Under the pieces are notes generated by a model. It did no database searches. It had not been told where the DNA came from and saw only the letters and a program-made list of their open reading frames with translations. This document shows, in pieces, positions 7,373 through 14,062 of a DNA stretch of 14,811 bases. Positions within the stretch are counted from its first letter, which is position 1. Each line of letters starts with the position of its first letter. The DNA comes from JBBIVP01 sp037439705 [NCBI: bacterium] (GTDB taxonomy: Bacteria > JBBIVP01). The stretch covers positions 13,248-28,058 of the forward strand of contig JBBIVP010000005.1 of NCBI GenBank assembly GCA_037439705.1. The letters are read 5' to 3'. A program made the translations under genes and the position numbers.

Positions 7373-8392
7373 TTAAAATTTTATTCTTTCATTATATACC
7401 TTTCTTCGTGCATTCGCAAGCATACATGAATATTTTGAAGGCTGTTGAAAATTTTTATTCTCCAGAAAGTTGATACCTACACAATAATGACAAAAATCTA
7501 CTGATGGACATCCCTCGCACTTTTTTACTAATTTTCTGAGAAGCCTTCTTACTTTCTTTATCTCCTTTCCATTCCATATATTTTCAAAATTTTGTTGAAT
7601 TATGTTTCCACAGGGAATTCTCAATTGAATACATGGTGATACTGTACCCTGAGGGTCAATGTTAAAGAAATTTACACCCGCTCCACACAGATATCTACGA
7701 TTTTCAATTTTTTCATTGGGGATTTGCTCACAGGTGCTAAAAATTTCCCTCACAACCCGCAGGGCTTCCAGAAGTTCATCCTCATTCAGTCTTAAGGATG
7801 TTGGCGCCATATCGCCATTGTCCGCCGGAGTTATAAAAAAGTCAAAATATGTTTTTGAACCAAAAACTTCACCTATTTTGTTCGCTTTTTCAATTTCTTC
7901 CTTATTCTGTTTCATAACCACCATTTTTAAATTCACTTTAATTCCCCTTTTTCTTAAAAGTTCCAGAGATTTCAAAAGCTTCTTGAAAGAACCCTTCTCT
8001 CCTGTAATGGAATCGTGAACTCTTTCATCTCCATAAATGCTCATCTCCACTTCAAGGATTTTAAGTTTCTGAAGCCTTCTTGAAATATTCTCATTTAAAA
8101 AACTCCCGTTTGTGAATATCCTCAAAGCTATATCTTTTTCTGAAGCAAACTCCATAATTTTTATTGCATCTTTTCTCAAAAATGGTTCTCCTCCAGTAAA
8201 GGTTAAAAAAATGACCCCATTTTTTCTTAAAACTTCAATAACCTTTTTCCATTCTTCAAATCCGAGTTCTGAATAATAATGATTTTGGACATAACAGTGG
8301 ATGCACTTAAGATTACATCTGTAAGTAAGTTCAACGGTTGCTCCAATAGGAACAGGAATTTCCTGATCAAGAATTTTATAGGGAAAACTCAA
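7373..8392 (-). CDS. Radical SAM / SPASM-domain protein of unknown substrate
   Basis: This 339-residue iron-sulfur enzyme has the radical SAM cluster motif CNLKCIHC (Cys26, Cys30, Cys33), [10 protein letters not shown] (65-73) for SAM binding, and a C-terminal SPASM-type set. Cys236-x12-Gly-x4-Cys254 is followed by Cys292-x2-Cys295-x5-Cys301-x2-Cys304 and Cys323, close to the canonical spacing that binds auxiliary 4Fe-4S clusters. SPASM enzymes usually modify ribosomally made peptides or proteins (sulfatase maturases, PqqE, AlbA). No precursor peptide or sulfatase is visible in the window. The start is TTG at 8392 with AGGG about 8 nt upstream, 18 bp after rpmB and within the rpsT operon. Some members of this family act on heme or cofactors, so the substrate is open. 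Confidence 0.88.
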   Translation of the reverse strand: MSFPYKILDQEIPVPIGATVELTYRCNLKCIHCYVQNHYYSELGFEEWKKVIEVLRKNGVIFLTFTGGEPFLRKDAIKIMEFASEKDIALRIFTNGSFLNENISRRLQKLKILEVEMSIYGDERVHDSITGEKGSFKKLLKSLELLRKRGIKVNLKMVVMKQNKEEIEKANKIGEVFGSKTYFDFFITPADNGDMAPTSLRLNEDELLEALRVVREIFSTCEQIPNEKIENRRYLCGAGVNFFNIDPQGTVSPCIQLRIPCGNIIQQNFENIWNGKEIKKVRRLLRKLVKKCEGCPSVDFCHYCVGINFLENKNFQQPSKYSCMLANARRKVYNERIKF

Positions 8393-8410
8393 GATAGAAT
8401 CCCTTTAAAT

Positions 8411-8608
8411 TTATGCTAAAGCTTCCTTCAGATGAGCCCCTCTCTGGAGACAGCTTATGCATATTTTTATTCTCTTTGTCCCTTCTTTTGTTTTTATCCT
8501 TACTTTTTTAAGATTCGGAAACCATCTTCTTGAAGACCTATTGTTAGCGTGACTTACCTTATTTCCATAAATTGGACCCTTACCGCATATTTCACATCTC
8601 TTGGCCAT
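8411..8608 (-). CDS. rpmB: Large-subunit ribosomal protein bL28 (zinc-ribbon form)
   Basis: This is a 65-residue ribosomal protein, starting [20 protein letters not shown] and continuing with [15 protein letters not shown]. The two CxxC pairs (CEIC at 5-8, CISC at 50-53) make this the zinc-binding form, whereas many bacteria under zinc control also hold a Cys-free copy. The frame stays open 43 codons further upstream, but that stretch is the antisense-free overlap with rpsT in another frame, and only the ATG at 8608 gives the family N-terminus. GAAGGTG lies 5 nt before this ATG. The start codon shares its A with the rpsT stop (TAATG), so the two are translationally coupled. Confidence 0.96.
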   Translation of the reverse strand: MAKRCEICGKGPIYGNKVSHANNRSSRRWFPNLKKVRIKTKEGTKRIKICISCLQRGAHLKEALA

Positions 8609-8916
8609 TATGACACCTTCAACAAAATCTGGTTTGCCTTCTCGTAAAGTCTTGAAACATCCCTTGCTGCCTTTCTCGGATGAATTATACCATTCTGTCC
8701 CGCCCTCTGGATTATGGAAACCGCCTCCCTCAAACACTTCTCAACCTGTTCCTTATTCCCTGATTCTATCGCATCGAATAGAGCTTTTTTTGCAGCTTTT
8801 ATTCTTCCCTTCCACCACCTGTTCCTCAATCTTCTCTTTATATTCTGCCTCTCCCTTTTTTTAACCGATGGACTCTTCTTTGGTCCCTTCCTTTTCTTCT
8901 TTACTTCCTCTGCCAT
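8608..8916 (-). CDS. rpsT: Small-subunit ribosomal protein bS20
   Basis: This 102-residue protein is very basic, beginning [20 protein letters not shown]. It contains [20 protein letters not shown] and [20 protein letters not shown], the helical 16S-rRNA-binding pattern of bS20. The length is slightly above the usual 85-90 because of an N-terminal Lys-rich extension. It is the first gene of the five-gene unit rpsT-rpmB-radical SAM-DAHP synthase-mpl. No Shine-Dalgarno is present: the -10 box at 8928-8923 leaves just 6 nt before the ATG, so the message is probably leaderless. In other bacteria bS20 can repress its own translation; nothing here shows that. Confidence 0.95.
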   Translation of the reverse strand: MAEEVKKKRKGPKKSPSVKKRERQNIKRRLRNRWWKGRIKAAKKALFDAIESGNKEQVEKCLREAVSIIQRAGQNGIIHPRKAARDVSRLYEKANQILLKVS

Positions 8917-8922
8917 GCGTTC

Positions 8923-8951
8923 TTTTTACACAATTATTATTTTTAAGTCAA
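8923..8951 (-). promoter_or_regulatory. Predicted promoter of the rpsT operon, leaderless configuration
   Basis: On the - strand TTGACT (8951-8946), a 17-nt spacer rich in A and T, and TAAAAA (8928-8923) form a strong -35 with an acceptable -10. Six bases (GAACGC) then lead to the rpsT ATG at 8916, which would coincide with the transcription start. Confidence 0.55.
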
Positions 8952-8999
8952 GTATTTCAAAAAAATGTAGACCAATATGGAAATCGCGCCCATGATGAA

Positions 9000-9052
9000 A
9001 ATTCTGATTAAAAAAACATGTCAAAAAGTTTTATTTTTCTAAAATCAGAATT
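9000..9052 (-). terminator. Inverted repeat around the GH13 stop codon (possible terminator or 3' end hairpin)
   Basis: AATTCTGATT (9000-9009) and AATCAGAATT (9043-9052) are perfect 10-bp inverted arms. The right arm encodes the last residues of the GH13 gene, and the 33-nt loop holds its stop codon. On the - strand the second arm is followed by only a short T run, so it is not a textbook intrinsic terminator. The remainder of 8917-9030 holds the rpsT promoter and nothing else I can recognise. Confidence 0.3.
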
Positions 9053-10650
9053 CGCCTCTGGTTCACTGGCATATATATTGAATAGGAGGTAAAGTTTTCC
9101 TCTGTGAGTGCTAAAACTTTTTCATCGTTAAAGGCATCAAGGACCTCTCCCCTTTTCTTCTCCCACGGAGTTCCCGTGAGGTCAATTTTTATTATTTTAT
9201 CAAAAAATGAAAGGTTTAAAATGACAAGAACCCAATCGTCCTCTTCACCTCTGAAATATGCAAAGACACCGTTATCTTTTGTATCAACTGAAATATATCC
9301 CCTTTTTCTTAAAGGCTGGATGGCGTTTCTCGTCCTTATCAATTTTCTGTAAAAATTGTAAAGAGAGGACGGGGCTTTCCTTTCTGATTCAACATTTTTG
9401 ATTTTATAGTTTCCTGAAGGAGGAATCCAGGGCTTTTTAGAACTGAAACCTGCATTTTCCTTATCATTCCATTGCATCGGCGTTCTTGCGATATCCCTCC
9501 AGTCAACAACCACATCCTTTCCGTTATTTATTCCTATTTCTTCCCCATAATAAACAAATGGGGTGCTCGGGAGCGTCATCTGGAGGAAAGCCAGATTTTT
9601 TGCCCTTTCATCATTTTCCCCCATTATAGAATAGGACCTTGGTATGTCGTGATTTCCTATAACAATTCCCTGCCATCCTCCTTCTGGAAACGAAAGAAAT
9701 GTCTCATGAAGAACATTATCAACAAACTCCTTTCCGCCAAAAAGAGCGGAGGAATAAAGGGCATATGTCAGAATAAAGTTGAAAATCATGTGAAGTTCAT
9801 CATTTCCAGTATATCTATTTATCTGGGATGGCAATCCCCACACTTCCCCTATCATCGCCCTTCCTTCATATTCATCAAAAACCCTTCTCATTTTTTTAAG
9901 AAATTCATGGGTTTCATTTCTGTGGACGCAGAGGTTATTTAATAGGTCCTCAAAATAGGAATCAGCCACATCAAGCCTGAAACCATCAACTCCCTTCTCA
10001 AGCCAGAACCTCACCACATCAATTATTGCGTTTTGAACATCCTCATTCCAAAAGTTCAAATCAGGCTGTTCCTTCAAGAACCTGTGAAAGTAATAGTGAT
10101 CAGTTTTTTGATGGTATGTCCACCTTTCTCCTCCAAATGTTCCCGGCATGACAATTATGTCATTACAGTTGAAATAAGGAGAATCCGACCAGACATACCA
10201 GTTCCTCTTGGGATTTTCTCTATTACTTCTTGATTCAAGAAACCATGGGTGCTGGTCAGATGTATGATTGAATACTCCGTCAAGAAATATCTTTATGTTC
10301 CTCCTGTGAGCCTCATAAAGAAGATCCTCAAAGTCCTTCATATCTCCGTAATCGGGATTAATCCCGTAGTAATCAGCGATATCATATCCTGAGTCCTTGT
10401 AAGGGGAAGGGTAAATCGGATTCAGCCATATCCCTCCGATTCCGAGGTCCTCAAGGTAGTCAAGTCTTTCTATTATTCCCCTCAAATCACCAATTCCATC
10501 CCCATCCGAATCCATGAAACTTCTCGGAAATATCTGATAAAAAACCACTTCCTTGAACCATTCCGGAAGTCCTGAGGGTGCTTTTTTGTCAAATTTCTTT
10601 TCTTCTGCACAGGAAAGGAAAATAACCAATAAAAACAGAAATCTCTTCAT
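9031..10650 (-). CDS. GH13 alpha-glucosidase-type lipoprotein (oligo-1,6-glucosidase / alpha-amylase family)
   Basis: This exported glycoside hydrolase of 539 residues acts on alpha-glucans or their oligosaccharides. MKRFLFLLVIFLSC is a lipoprotein signal peptide with acylated Cys14. The barrel then shows VVFYQIFPRSF (35-45), calcium-site DSDGDGIGDLRG (47-58), conserved region I DGVFNHT (124-130), QPDLNF (195-200, region V of the oligo-1,6-glucosidase subfamily), II DGFRLDVAD (nucleophile Asp227), III GEVW (acid/base Glu269) and IV GNHDIPR (transition-state Asp335). A C-terminal beta domain closes it. All three catalytic residues are present. The frame is open to 10680, but the ATG at 10650 gives the signal peptide and sits one base after the upstream stop (TGAAATG). 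Substrate size and linkage preference cannot be fixed from sequence. Confidence 0.9.
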   Translation of the reverse strand: MKRFLFLLVIFLSCAEEKKFDKKAPSGLPEWFKEVVFYQIFPRSFMDSDGDGIGDLRGIIERLDYLEDLGIGGIWLNPIYPSPYKDSGYDIADYYGINPDYGDMKDFEDLLYEAHRRNIKIFLDGVFNHTSDQHPWFLESRSNRENPKRNWYVWSDSPYFNCNDIIVMPGTFGGERWTYHQKTDHYYFHRFLKEQPDLNFWNEDVQNAIIDVVRFWLEKGVDGFRLDVADSYFEDLLNNLCVHRNETHEFLKKMRRVFDEYEGRAMIGEVWGLPSQINRYTGNDELHMIFNFILTYALYSSALFGGKEFVDNVLHETFLSFPEGGWQGIVIGNHDIPRSYSIMGENDERAKNLAFLQMTLPSTPFVYYGEEIGINNGKDVVVDWRDIARTPMQWNDKENAGFSSKKPWIPPSGNYKIKNVESERKAPSSLYNFYRKLIRTRNAIQPLRKRGYISVDTKDNGVFAYFRGEEDDWVLVILNLSFFDKIIKIDLTGTPWEKKRGEVLDAFNDEKVLALTEENFTSYSIYMPVNQRRILILEK

Positions 10651-10651
10651 T

Positions 10652-11743
10652 TCAATAATCCGAAAGATAGTGCACCTCAATTATCTCTTTATCTGCTGAA
10701 GCGAAAGCAAAAATGAAATCATCAGGAGGAATGGGAATAGCAGAAATCCACAATCCATTGAATCCCTTTGATTCAAGCCTTTTGAACCTCCAGAATTTTT
10801 CAAATTTTGATACAAAAACCACAGACCCATAACTTCCATCAAAGGCGAATATGGAAAGTGACCCATCAATCAAAAATGGATGCGAAAAAATTCCAAACCC
10901 TCCCCTTTTCAATGGATATTCGGGAGAAGACCAGACACCGTCATTCATAAGAATTCCGAGACAGCTTACATCCGGATGGCTATTATAAAAGGTTATGCCA
11001 AACAAATTTCCCTCCTGAAATGGCTTCATCCACTGGGCAATAAATTTCTTTGTGGAAGGGAGGAGTTTAAAAATGGTTGATGTATTCTTTATTTTTAATT
11101 CCATATCAAGAAGTGTTCCATCAAGGGTTCCTGATTCAAGATTTGTATAAAGAAGATGAACATCATTGCCAGATATAATAATAGTTGATGATACCCCGTT
11201 CAAAAGATTTTCTTCCTGAAGATTTTGATGTATCACCCCTTCTTTAACAGGGACATAATTTTTCCCTTTTACCAGCCACAACTTCCATCTCTTTTTGTCC
11301 TGAGAGATAAAATAATAAGATGTTATCAATTCTCCGGAAACATTTATTGCACTTATTCCAGCTGCATAACCTCCATCCTCTGAATGAAGAACATTTACTC
11401 CGTTTCTGAACGAGTAAACTCCATTTCCATTTGTGAAAACTATTAATGGTTCATCTGCTGAAATGAGAACGGATTCCATCCTTCCTGATGTGCTCTCCGC
11501 TATTGATTTCATTCCCCATGAGCCATCCCTTTTTGCCCCTGCAAATGTAAGATTCTTATTTAAATGGTCAAAAAATGTAAAAGCTGGCAATCCATCTTTT
11601 TTCAGGCTCAGAGAAATGGCTTCTCCCTTTCTATTTATAATCCTCTGGAAGTTCGGTTTTGAGGAAGTGCTCTTACAAACCTCCTGGGAAGCGATTGAGA
11701 ATGGCAGGAATAATAAAAAAACGCTCAAAAATTTAAACCTCAC
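10652..11743 (-). CDS. Secreted beta-propeller-like protein, function unknown
   Basis: This 363-residue protein is not recognised as a named family. MRFKFLSVFLLFLPFSIAS is a classical signal peptide (cleavage near SIAS|QEV). The mature part is beta-rich, with repeating segments such as GLPAFTFFDHLNKNLTFAGA followed by GSWGMKSIAES, the same Asp-x-x-x-x-x-Leu-x-x-Ala ... Trp pattern seen in the preceding lipoprotein. It also has repeated Trp/Phe-Gly turns, suggesting a propeller of about five to seven blades; later repeats are degenerate. The start is GTG at 11743, overlapping the upstream stop (GTGA). It lies directly before the GH13 lipoprotein gene, so a binding or presentation role in glycan handling is plausible but unproven. 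Confidence 0.7.
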   Translation of the reverse strand: MRFKFLSVFLLFLPFSIASQEVCKSTSSKPNFQRIINRKGEAISLSLKKDGLPAFTFFDHLNKNLTFAGAKRDGSWGMKSIAESTSGRMESVLISADEPLIVFTNGNGVYSFRNGVNVLHSEDGGYAAGISAINVSGELITSYYFISQDKKRWKLWLVKGKNYVPVKEGVIHQNLQEENLLNGVSSTIIISGNDVHLLYTNLESGTLDGTLLDMELKIKNTSTIFKLLPSTKKFIAQWMKPFQEGNLFGITFYNSHPDVSCLGILMNDGVWSSPEYPLKRGGFGIFSHPFLIDGSLSIFAFDGSYGSVVFVSKFEKFWRFKRLESKGFNGLWISAIPIPPDDFIFAFASADKEIIEVHYLSDY

Positions 11744-12840
11744 TGAAAAACCTCCATATTTTCCTCAGCAAATCTGACCTCCCTGTTCAATCTGTCCGAA
11801 ATGACCAGCCCCAATTTTTCAGAATATATTTTTGCATCAAACTCTGATACGAGAACAGGACAGTTATCTTCCCTCGTTTGAGAAATTTGAAAAATCTTCC
11901 AGTTTCCTTTTTTCCTCCTTGCCATCCTTATGCTTGCATCTTCAACATCAAAATATAGAATGACAGGCTCTCCCTCTTCATCCTCAAGAAGAATGGGAAA
12001 TTTGCCCACATTCAAATCAGAAGTATCAACACTTTCTATCTTCCAGTTTTCTTTTTTTTCTGCAAAAATAAGGTTTCTCACGTTCATATCGTAATAGGCA
12101 ATACGAATACAATCGCAGGATGATGAATAGAATATGGAATTAAATCTTCCCCTGTCAGAATTACCATCCACCACTTCTACATTCCACCCGCTTTTATCTT
12201 CCTTTAACCATGCATGTTTTAAAACACCGTGAAATCCTTCATAATAGGAGATGTGGGGAATCATTTTTTTATCCAGGGTAATTGATGTGGCTGAAAAAAC
12301 CTCTCCTCCTCCAACAAGTTCATAATATCCTGGATCAACGGTCTCCCTCAAAATCTCTCCGAGATAAACCCTCGCATATATAAGGTCCAGACCTGAAAGG
12401 TTCACATAGGAAAAATTTAATCCACCATCCCTGTCCTCTACCATATCTGAACAAGCCCCTGTATCTCCCTCAGCATCAATTAGTGTAGAAATCCAGCCAC
12501 CTGCAGTCTTTCTGAACATAGTAAGATTCCCCATATCATAACCTGTAAATGCAAAATTTTCTGTTGATGTCCATATTGCCTTTCCAATTTCAAGAACCGG
12601 ATAGGAAATTCCAATTTTTGATACCATCCATTCATTTCCTCTTAAAATTCCAAATTCAGCCTGAGCAATTTCTTCGTTAACAAACACAACCGCTGGTTCT
12701 CCGTCTCTGTTAAACGCCAATTTCGGAGATGATGACAGAACATCCCTTTTTATAACATTCGTGGAAACAGCAACAGGAATAACTTTTTCTTCGCCGCATC
12801 CCAACAGAAAAAGAAAAATTATGGAAAATGTCCTTTTCAC
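11740..12840 (-). CDS. Beta-propeller-like lipoprotein, function unknown
   Basis: This is a 366-residue lipoprotein. MKRTFSIIFLFLLGC carries a clear lipobox (LLGC, Cys15). The mature chain contains several 45-55-residue repeats. The best-preserved are PHISYYEGFHGVLKHAW...WNVEVVDG, IRIAYYDMNVRNLIFAE...WKIESVD and PVILYFDVEDASIRMAR...WKIFQIS. Each repeat has strands of the form IxYYDxxxxxLxxA, then Trp-x-x-x-x-Val, typical of propeller blades related to sialidase/BNR-like proteins. No catalytic signature is visible. A SCDC pair near residue 240 may form a disulfide. The start is GTG at 12840, with a promoter-like -10 ending 7 nt upstream and no Shine-Dalgarno. It is the first gene of a three-gene unit leading to the GH13 lipoprotein, suggesting a surface complex. 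Confidence 0.75.
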   Translation of the reverse strand: MKRTFSIIFLFLLGCGEEKVIPVAVSTNVIKRDVLSSSPKLAFNRDGEPAVVFVNEEIAQAEFGILRGNEWMVSKIGISYPVLEIGKAIWTSTENFAFTGYDMGNLTMFRKTAGGWISTLIDAEGDTGACSDMVEDRDGGLNFSYVNLSGLDLIYARVYLGEILRETVDPGYYELVGGGEVFSATSITLDKKMIPHISYYEGFHGVLKHAWLKEDKSGWNVEVVDGNSDRGRFNSIFYSSSCDCIRIAYYDMNVRNLIFAEKKENWKIESVDTSDLNVGKFPILLEDEEGEPVILYFDVEDASIRMARRKKGNWKIFQISQTREDNCPVLVSEFDAKIYSEKLGLVISDRLNREVRFAEENMEVFQ

Positions 12841-12847
12841 TCTTTAA

Positions 12848-12876
12848 ATTTCAAACCATTTTTCACAAAATGTCAA
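12848..12876 (-). promoter_or_regulatory. Predicted promoter of the propeller/GH13 unit, leaderless configuration
   Basis: On the - strand a consensus TTGACA (12876-12871), a 17-nt spacer and TGAAAT (12853-12848, four of six matches to TATAAT) precede the GTG at 12840 by 7 nt (TTAAAGA). The perfect -35 and optimal spacing support it, and the weak -10 limits confidence. Confidence 0.5.
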
Positions 12877-12898
12877 GCCGTTGTACAAGTTATATACT

Positions 12899-12995
12899 TA
12901 TGCGACATTTTATGAGTTTGAATGAGATAATTTAAGGGGCTTTTTAAACCAAGGGATTTGTTTCATCTCTCCCTCTCACTCCTTAATGTCGCATA
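12899..12995. repeat. 11-bp perfect inverted repeat TATGCGACATT / AATGTCGCATA
   Basis: TATGCGACATT (12899-12909) and AATGTCGCATA (12985-12995) are perfect inverted copies separated by 75 nt. In - strand RNA they could close a large stem-loop. As DNA they could be a pair of operator half-sites upstream of the lipoprotein promoter. The intervening 75 nt hold a purine-rich ribosome-binding-like stretch and an 18-codon frame ending exactly at the arm. Confidence 0.7.
12910..12966 (-). CDS. Possible 18-residue leader peptide
   Basis: ATG at 12966 opens a frame MKQIPWFKKPLKLSHSNS that stops with TAA at 12912-12910, exactly abutting one arm of the inverted repeat. Upstream on the - strand are AAGGAG (12 nt before the ATG) and GGGAG (2 nt before), neither at ideal spacing. 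The peptide is basic with one Trp. It may be chance; no homology is claimed. It lies between rsfS and the propeller lipoprotein gene, upstream of the predicted promoter for the latter. Confidence 0.25.
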   Translation of the reverse strand: MKQIPWFKKPLKLSHSNS

Positions 12996-13010
12996 TACCT
13001 TAACTTTTCC

Positions 13011-13034
13011 AGAGGGGGTTTGTTTGAGAGGGGG
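13011..13034. repeat. Short G-rich direct repeat AGAGGGGG
   Basis: AGAGGGGG occurs at 13011-13018 and 13027-13034, separated by TTTGTTTG, giving a 16-bp period. The second copy overlaps a 6-G run. On the - strand the stretch is CCCCCTCT-rich and CCCTCTCA (13032-13025) is complementary to TGAGAGGG (12978-12971) just before the possible leader ATG. Confidence 0.6.
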
Positions 13035-13048
13035 GCTGTCTGTTATCT

Positions 13049-13429
13049 CTACTTAATTCTCCTGATCTCTATTATCTCGTCCTTTTCAGGGTCGTATTTG
13101 AAAAATGGCATATCAATCCATAGTCCCTCAAGGTCATAAAATCTCCTGACATCCGGAAGAAAGAGGTGAAGAATCACATCTCCATAATCCATCAAGATCC
13201 ATCTCGAGCCAGGATACCCTTCTATTCCTTCAGGATATATGCCAAGCGGAGAAAGTTCCTCCTGGATAAAAAGACAGAGGCTCTCTATGTGCCTTTCGGA
13301 TGTCCCACTTGCTATCACGAAATAGTCAGCGAAAGGAAATCTCTCACGGACATCAATAATTATAAGGTCTTCTCCTTTTTTCTCATAAATTTTCTTTGCA
13401 ATTGTTTTTACCACATCATCCACCTTCAT
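13049..13429 (-). CDS. rsfS: Ribosomal silencing factor RsfS (Iojap family)
   Basis: This 126-residue cytoplasmic protein binds uL14 on the 50S subunit and blocks subunit joining when nutrients are scarce. Family features are EDLIIIDVRERFPFADYFVI (20-39), ASGTSERHIESL (40-51), GIEGYPGSRWILMDYGDVIL and HLFLPDVRRFYDLEGLW. The length matches the family. The start ATG at 13429 overlaps the end of nadD by 14 bp, and GGAAGAGG sits 4-5 nt upstream inside nadD. proA-nadD-rsfS is a common conserved order, which supports the call. Confidence 0.96.
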   Translation of the reverse strand: MKVDDVVKTIAKKIYEKKGEDLIIIDVRERFPFADYFVIASGTSERHIESLCLFIQEELSPLGIYPEGIEGYPGSRWILMDYGDVILHLFLPDVRRFYDLEGLWIDMPFFKYDPEKDEIIEIRRIK

Positions 13430-14060
13430 TTAACCTCTTCCAGTATTTCTGCAATCTATGCATTTTTATATACTCAAGAACTTTATCTGGCAGAAGATAC
13501 CTTGCACTTTTCCCTTCAACCATAAGCCTTCTTATTTCATCTCCTGATATATCAAGCCAAGGACCGGAAATTATCTCTATTGTCCTTCCAGATGATGGAT
13601 TGTAAAACCCTGATGCTTTTTCCTTATATCCCGGAGGAGGAGAAGGCTCGTGGTTTTTTCTCTTATAAACTATAAGGTTTGAAAGCATGAGGATTTCTTC
13701 CCAGTTCTTCCATGTGTGAATCTCATTTAGAGAATCGGAACCCATGATAAGAAACAAGTCTCTATCCGGATATCTCTTTTTCAATTCCCTGAGAGTATCT
13801 ACCGTATATGAAATTCCCCTTCTTTTTATTTCCACAAGAGAAATTGAAAAATTTTTGTTTCCCTTTAATGCGATTCTGAGCATTTCTACCCTGTGGTGTG
13901 GTGGCTGGAGAAATTCCTGGGACTTATGTGGGGAAATATAAGTTGGAATAAACAGAACCTTCTCAAGAAAAAACTCTTCTCTCGCCACCTCTGCAATTCT
14001 CAGATGTGCATAATGAACGGGATTGAAACTTCCTCCAAATATTCCTAACCTCTTCTTCAG
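13416..14060 (-). CDS. nadD: Nicotinate-nucleotide adenylyltransferase, apparently CTG-initiated
   Basis: NadD adenylylates nicotinate mononucleotide in NAD biosynthesis. The N-terminal nucleotidyltransferase motif reads RLGIFGGSFNPVHYAHLRIA (HxGH variant HYAH). Further signatures are VLFIPTYISPHK, FLIMGSDSLNEIHTWKNW and the second ATP motif DISGDEIRRLM. The first conventional start in frame, GTG at 13988, would remove the whole GGSFNPVHYAH motif, so it cannot be right. Upstream, in-frame codons run back only to a TAG at 14072-14070, with no ATG, GTG or TTG between. CTG at 14060 is the sole NTG, two bases after the proA stop, with AGGGAG (14071-14066) 5 nt before it. This gives 214 residues, normal for NadD. 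Family identity is certain and the CTG start is inferred. Confidence 0.93.
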   Translation of the reverse strand: MKKRLGIFGGSFNPVHYAHLRIAEVAREEFFLEKVLFIPTYISPHKSQEFLQPPHHRVEMLRIALKGNKNFSISLVEIKRRGISYTVDTLRELKKRYPDRDLFLIMGSDSLNEIHTWKNWEEILMLSNLIVYKRKNHEPSPPPGYKEKASGFYNPSSGRTIEIISGPWLDISGDEIRRLMVEGKSARYLLPDKVLEYIKMHRLQKYWKRLNEGG

Positions 14061-14062
14061 TT

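Noticed and set aside
7659-8018. + strand open frame of 119 codons
   Set aside because: It is antisense to the radical SAM gene, whose Cys motifs and SPASM region make that strand certain.
8609-8737. 43-codon N-terminal extension of bL28
   Set aside because: The stretch is rpsT read in another frame; bL28 family proteins begin at [10 protein letters not shown], and a ribosome-binding site sits before that ATG.
9472-9942. Long + strand open frame (156 codons)
   Set aside because: It lies entirely antisense to the conserved GH13 catalytic domain; the translation is low-complexity and has no recognisable motif or ribosome-binding site.
10651-10680. Longer start for the GH13 protein
   Set aside because: Ten extra residues (MRCTIFRIIE) would overlap the previous gene and bury the lipoprotein signal peptide; the ATG at 10650 is a better start.
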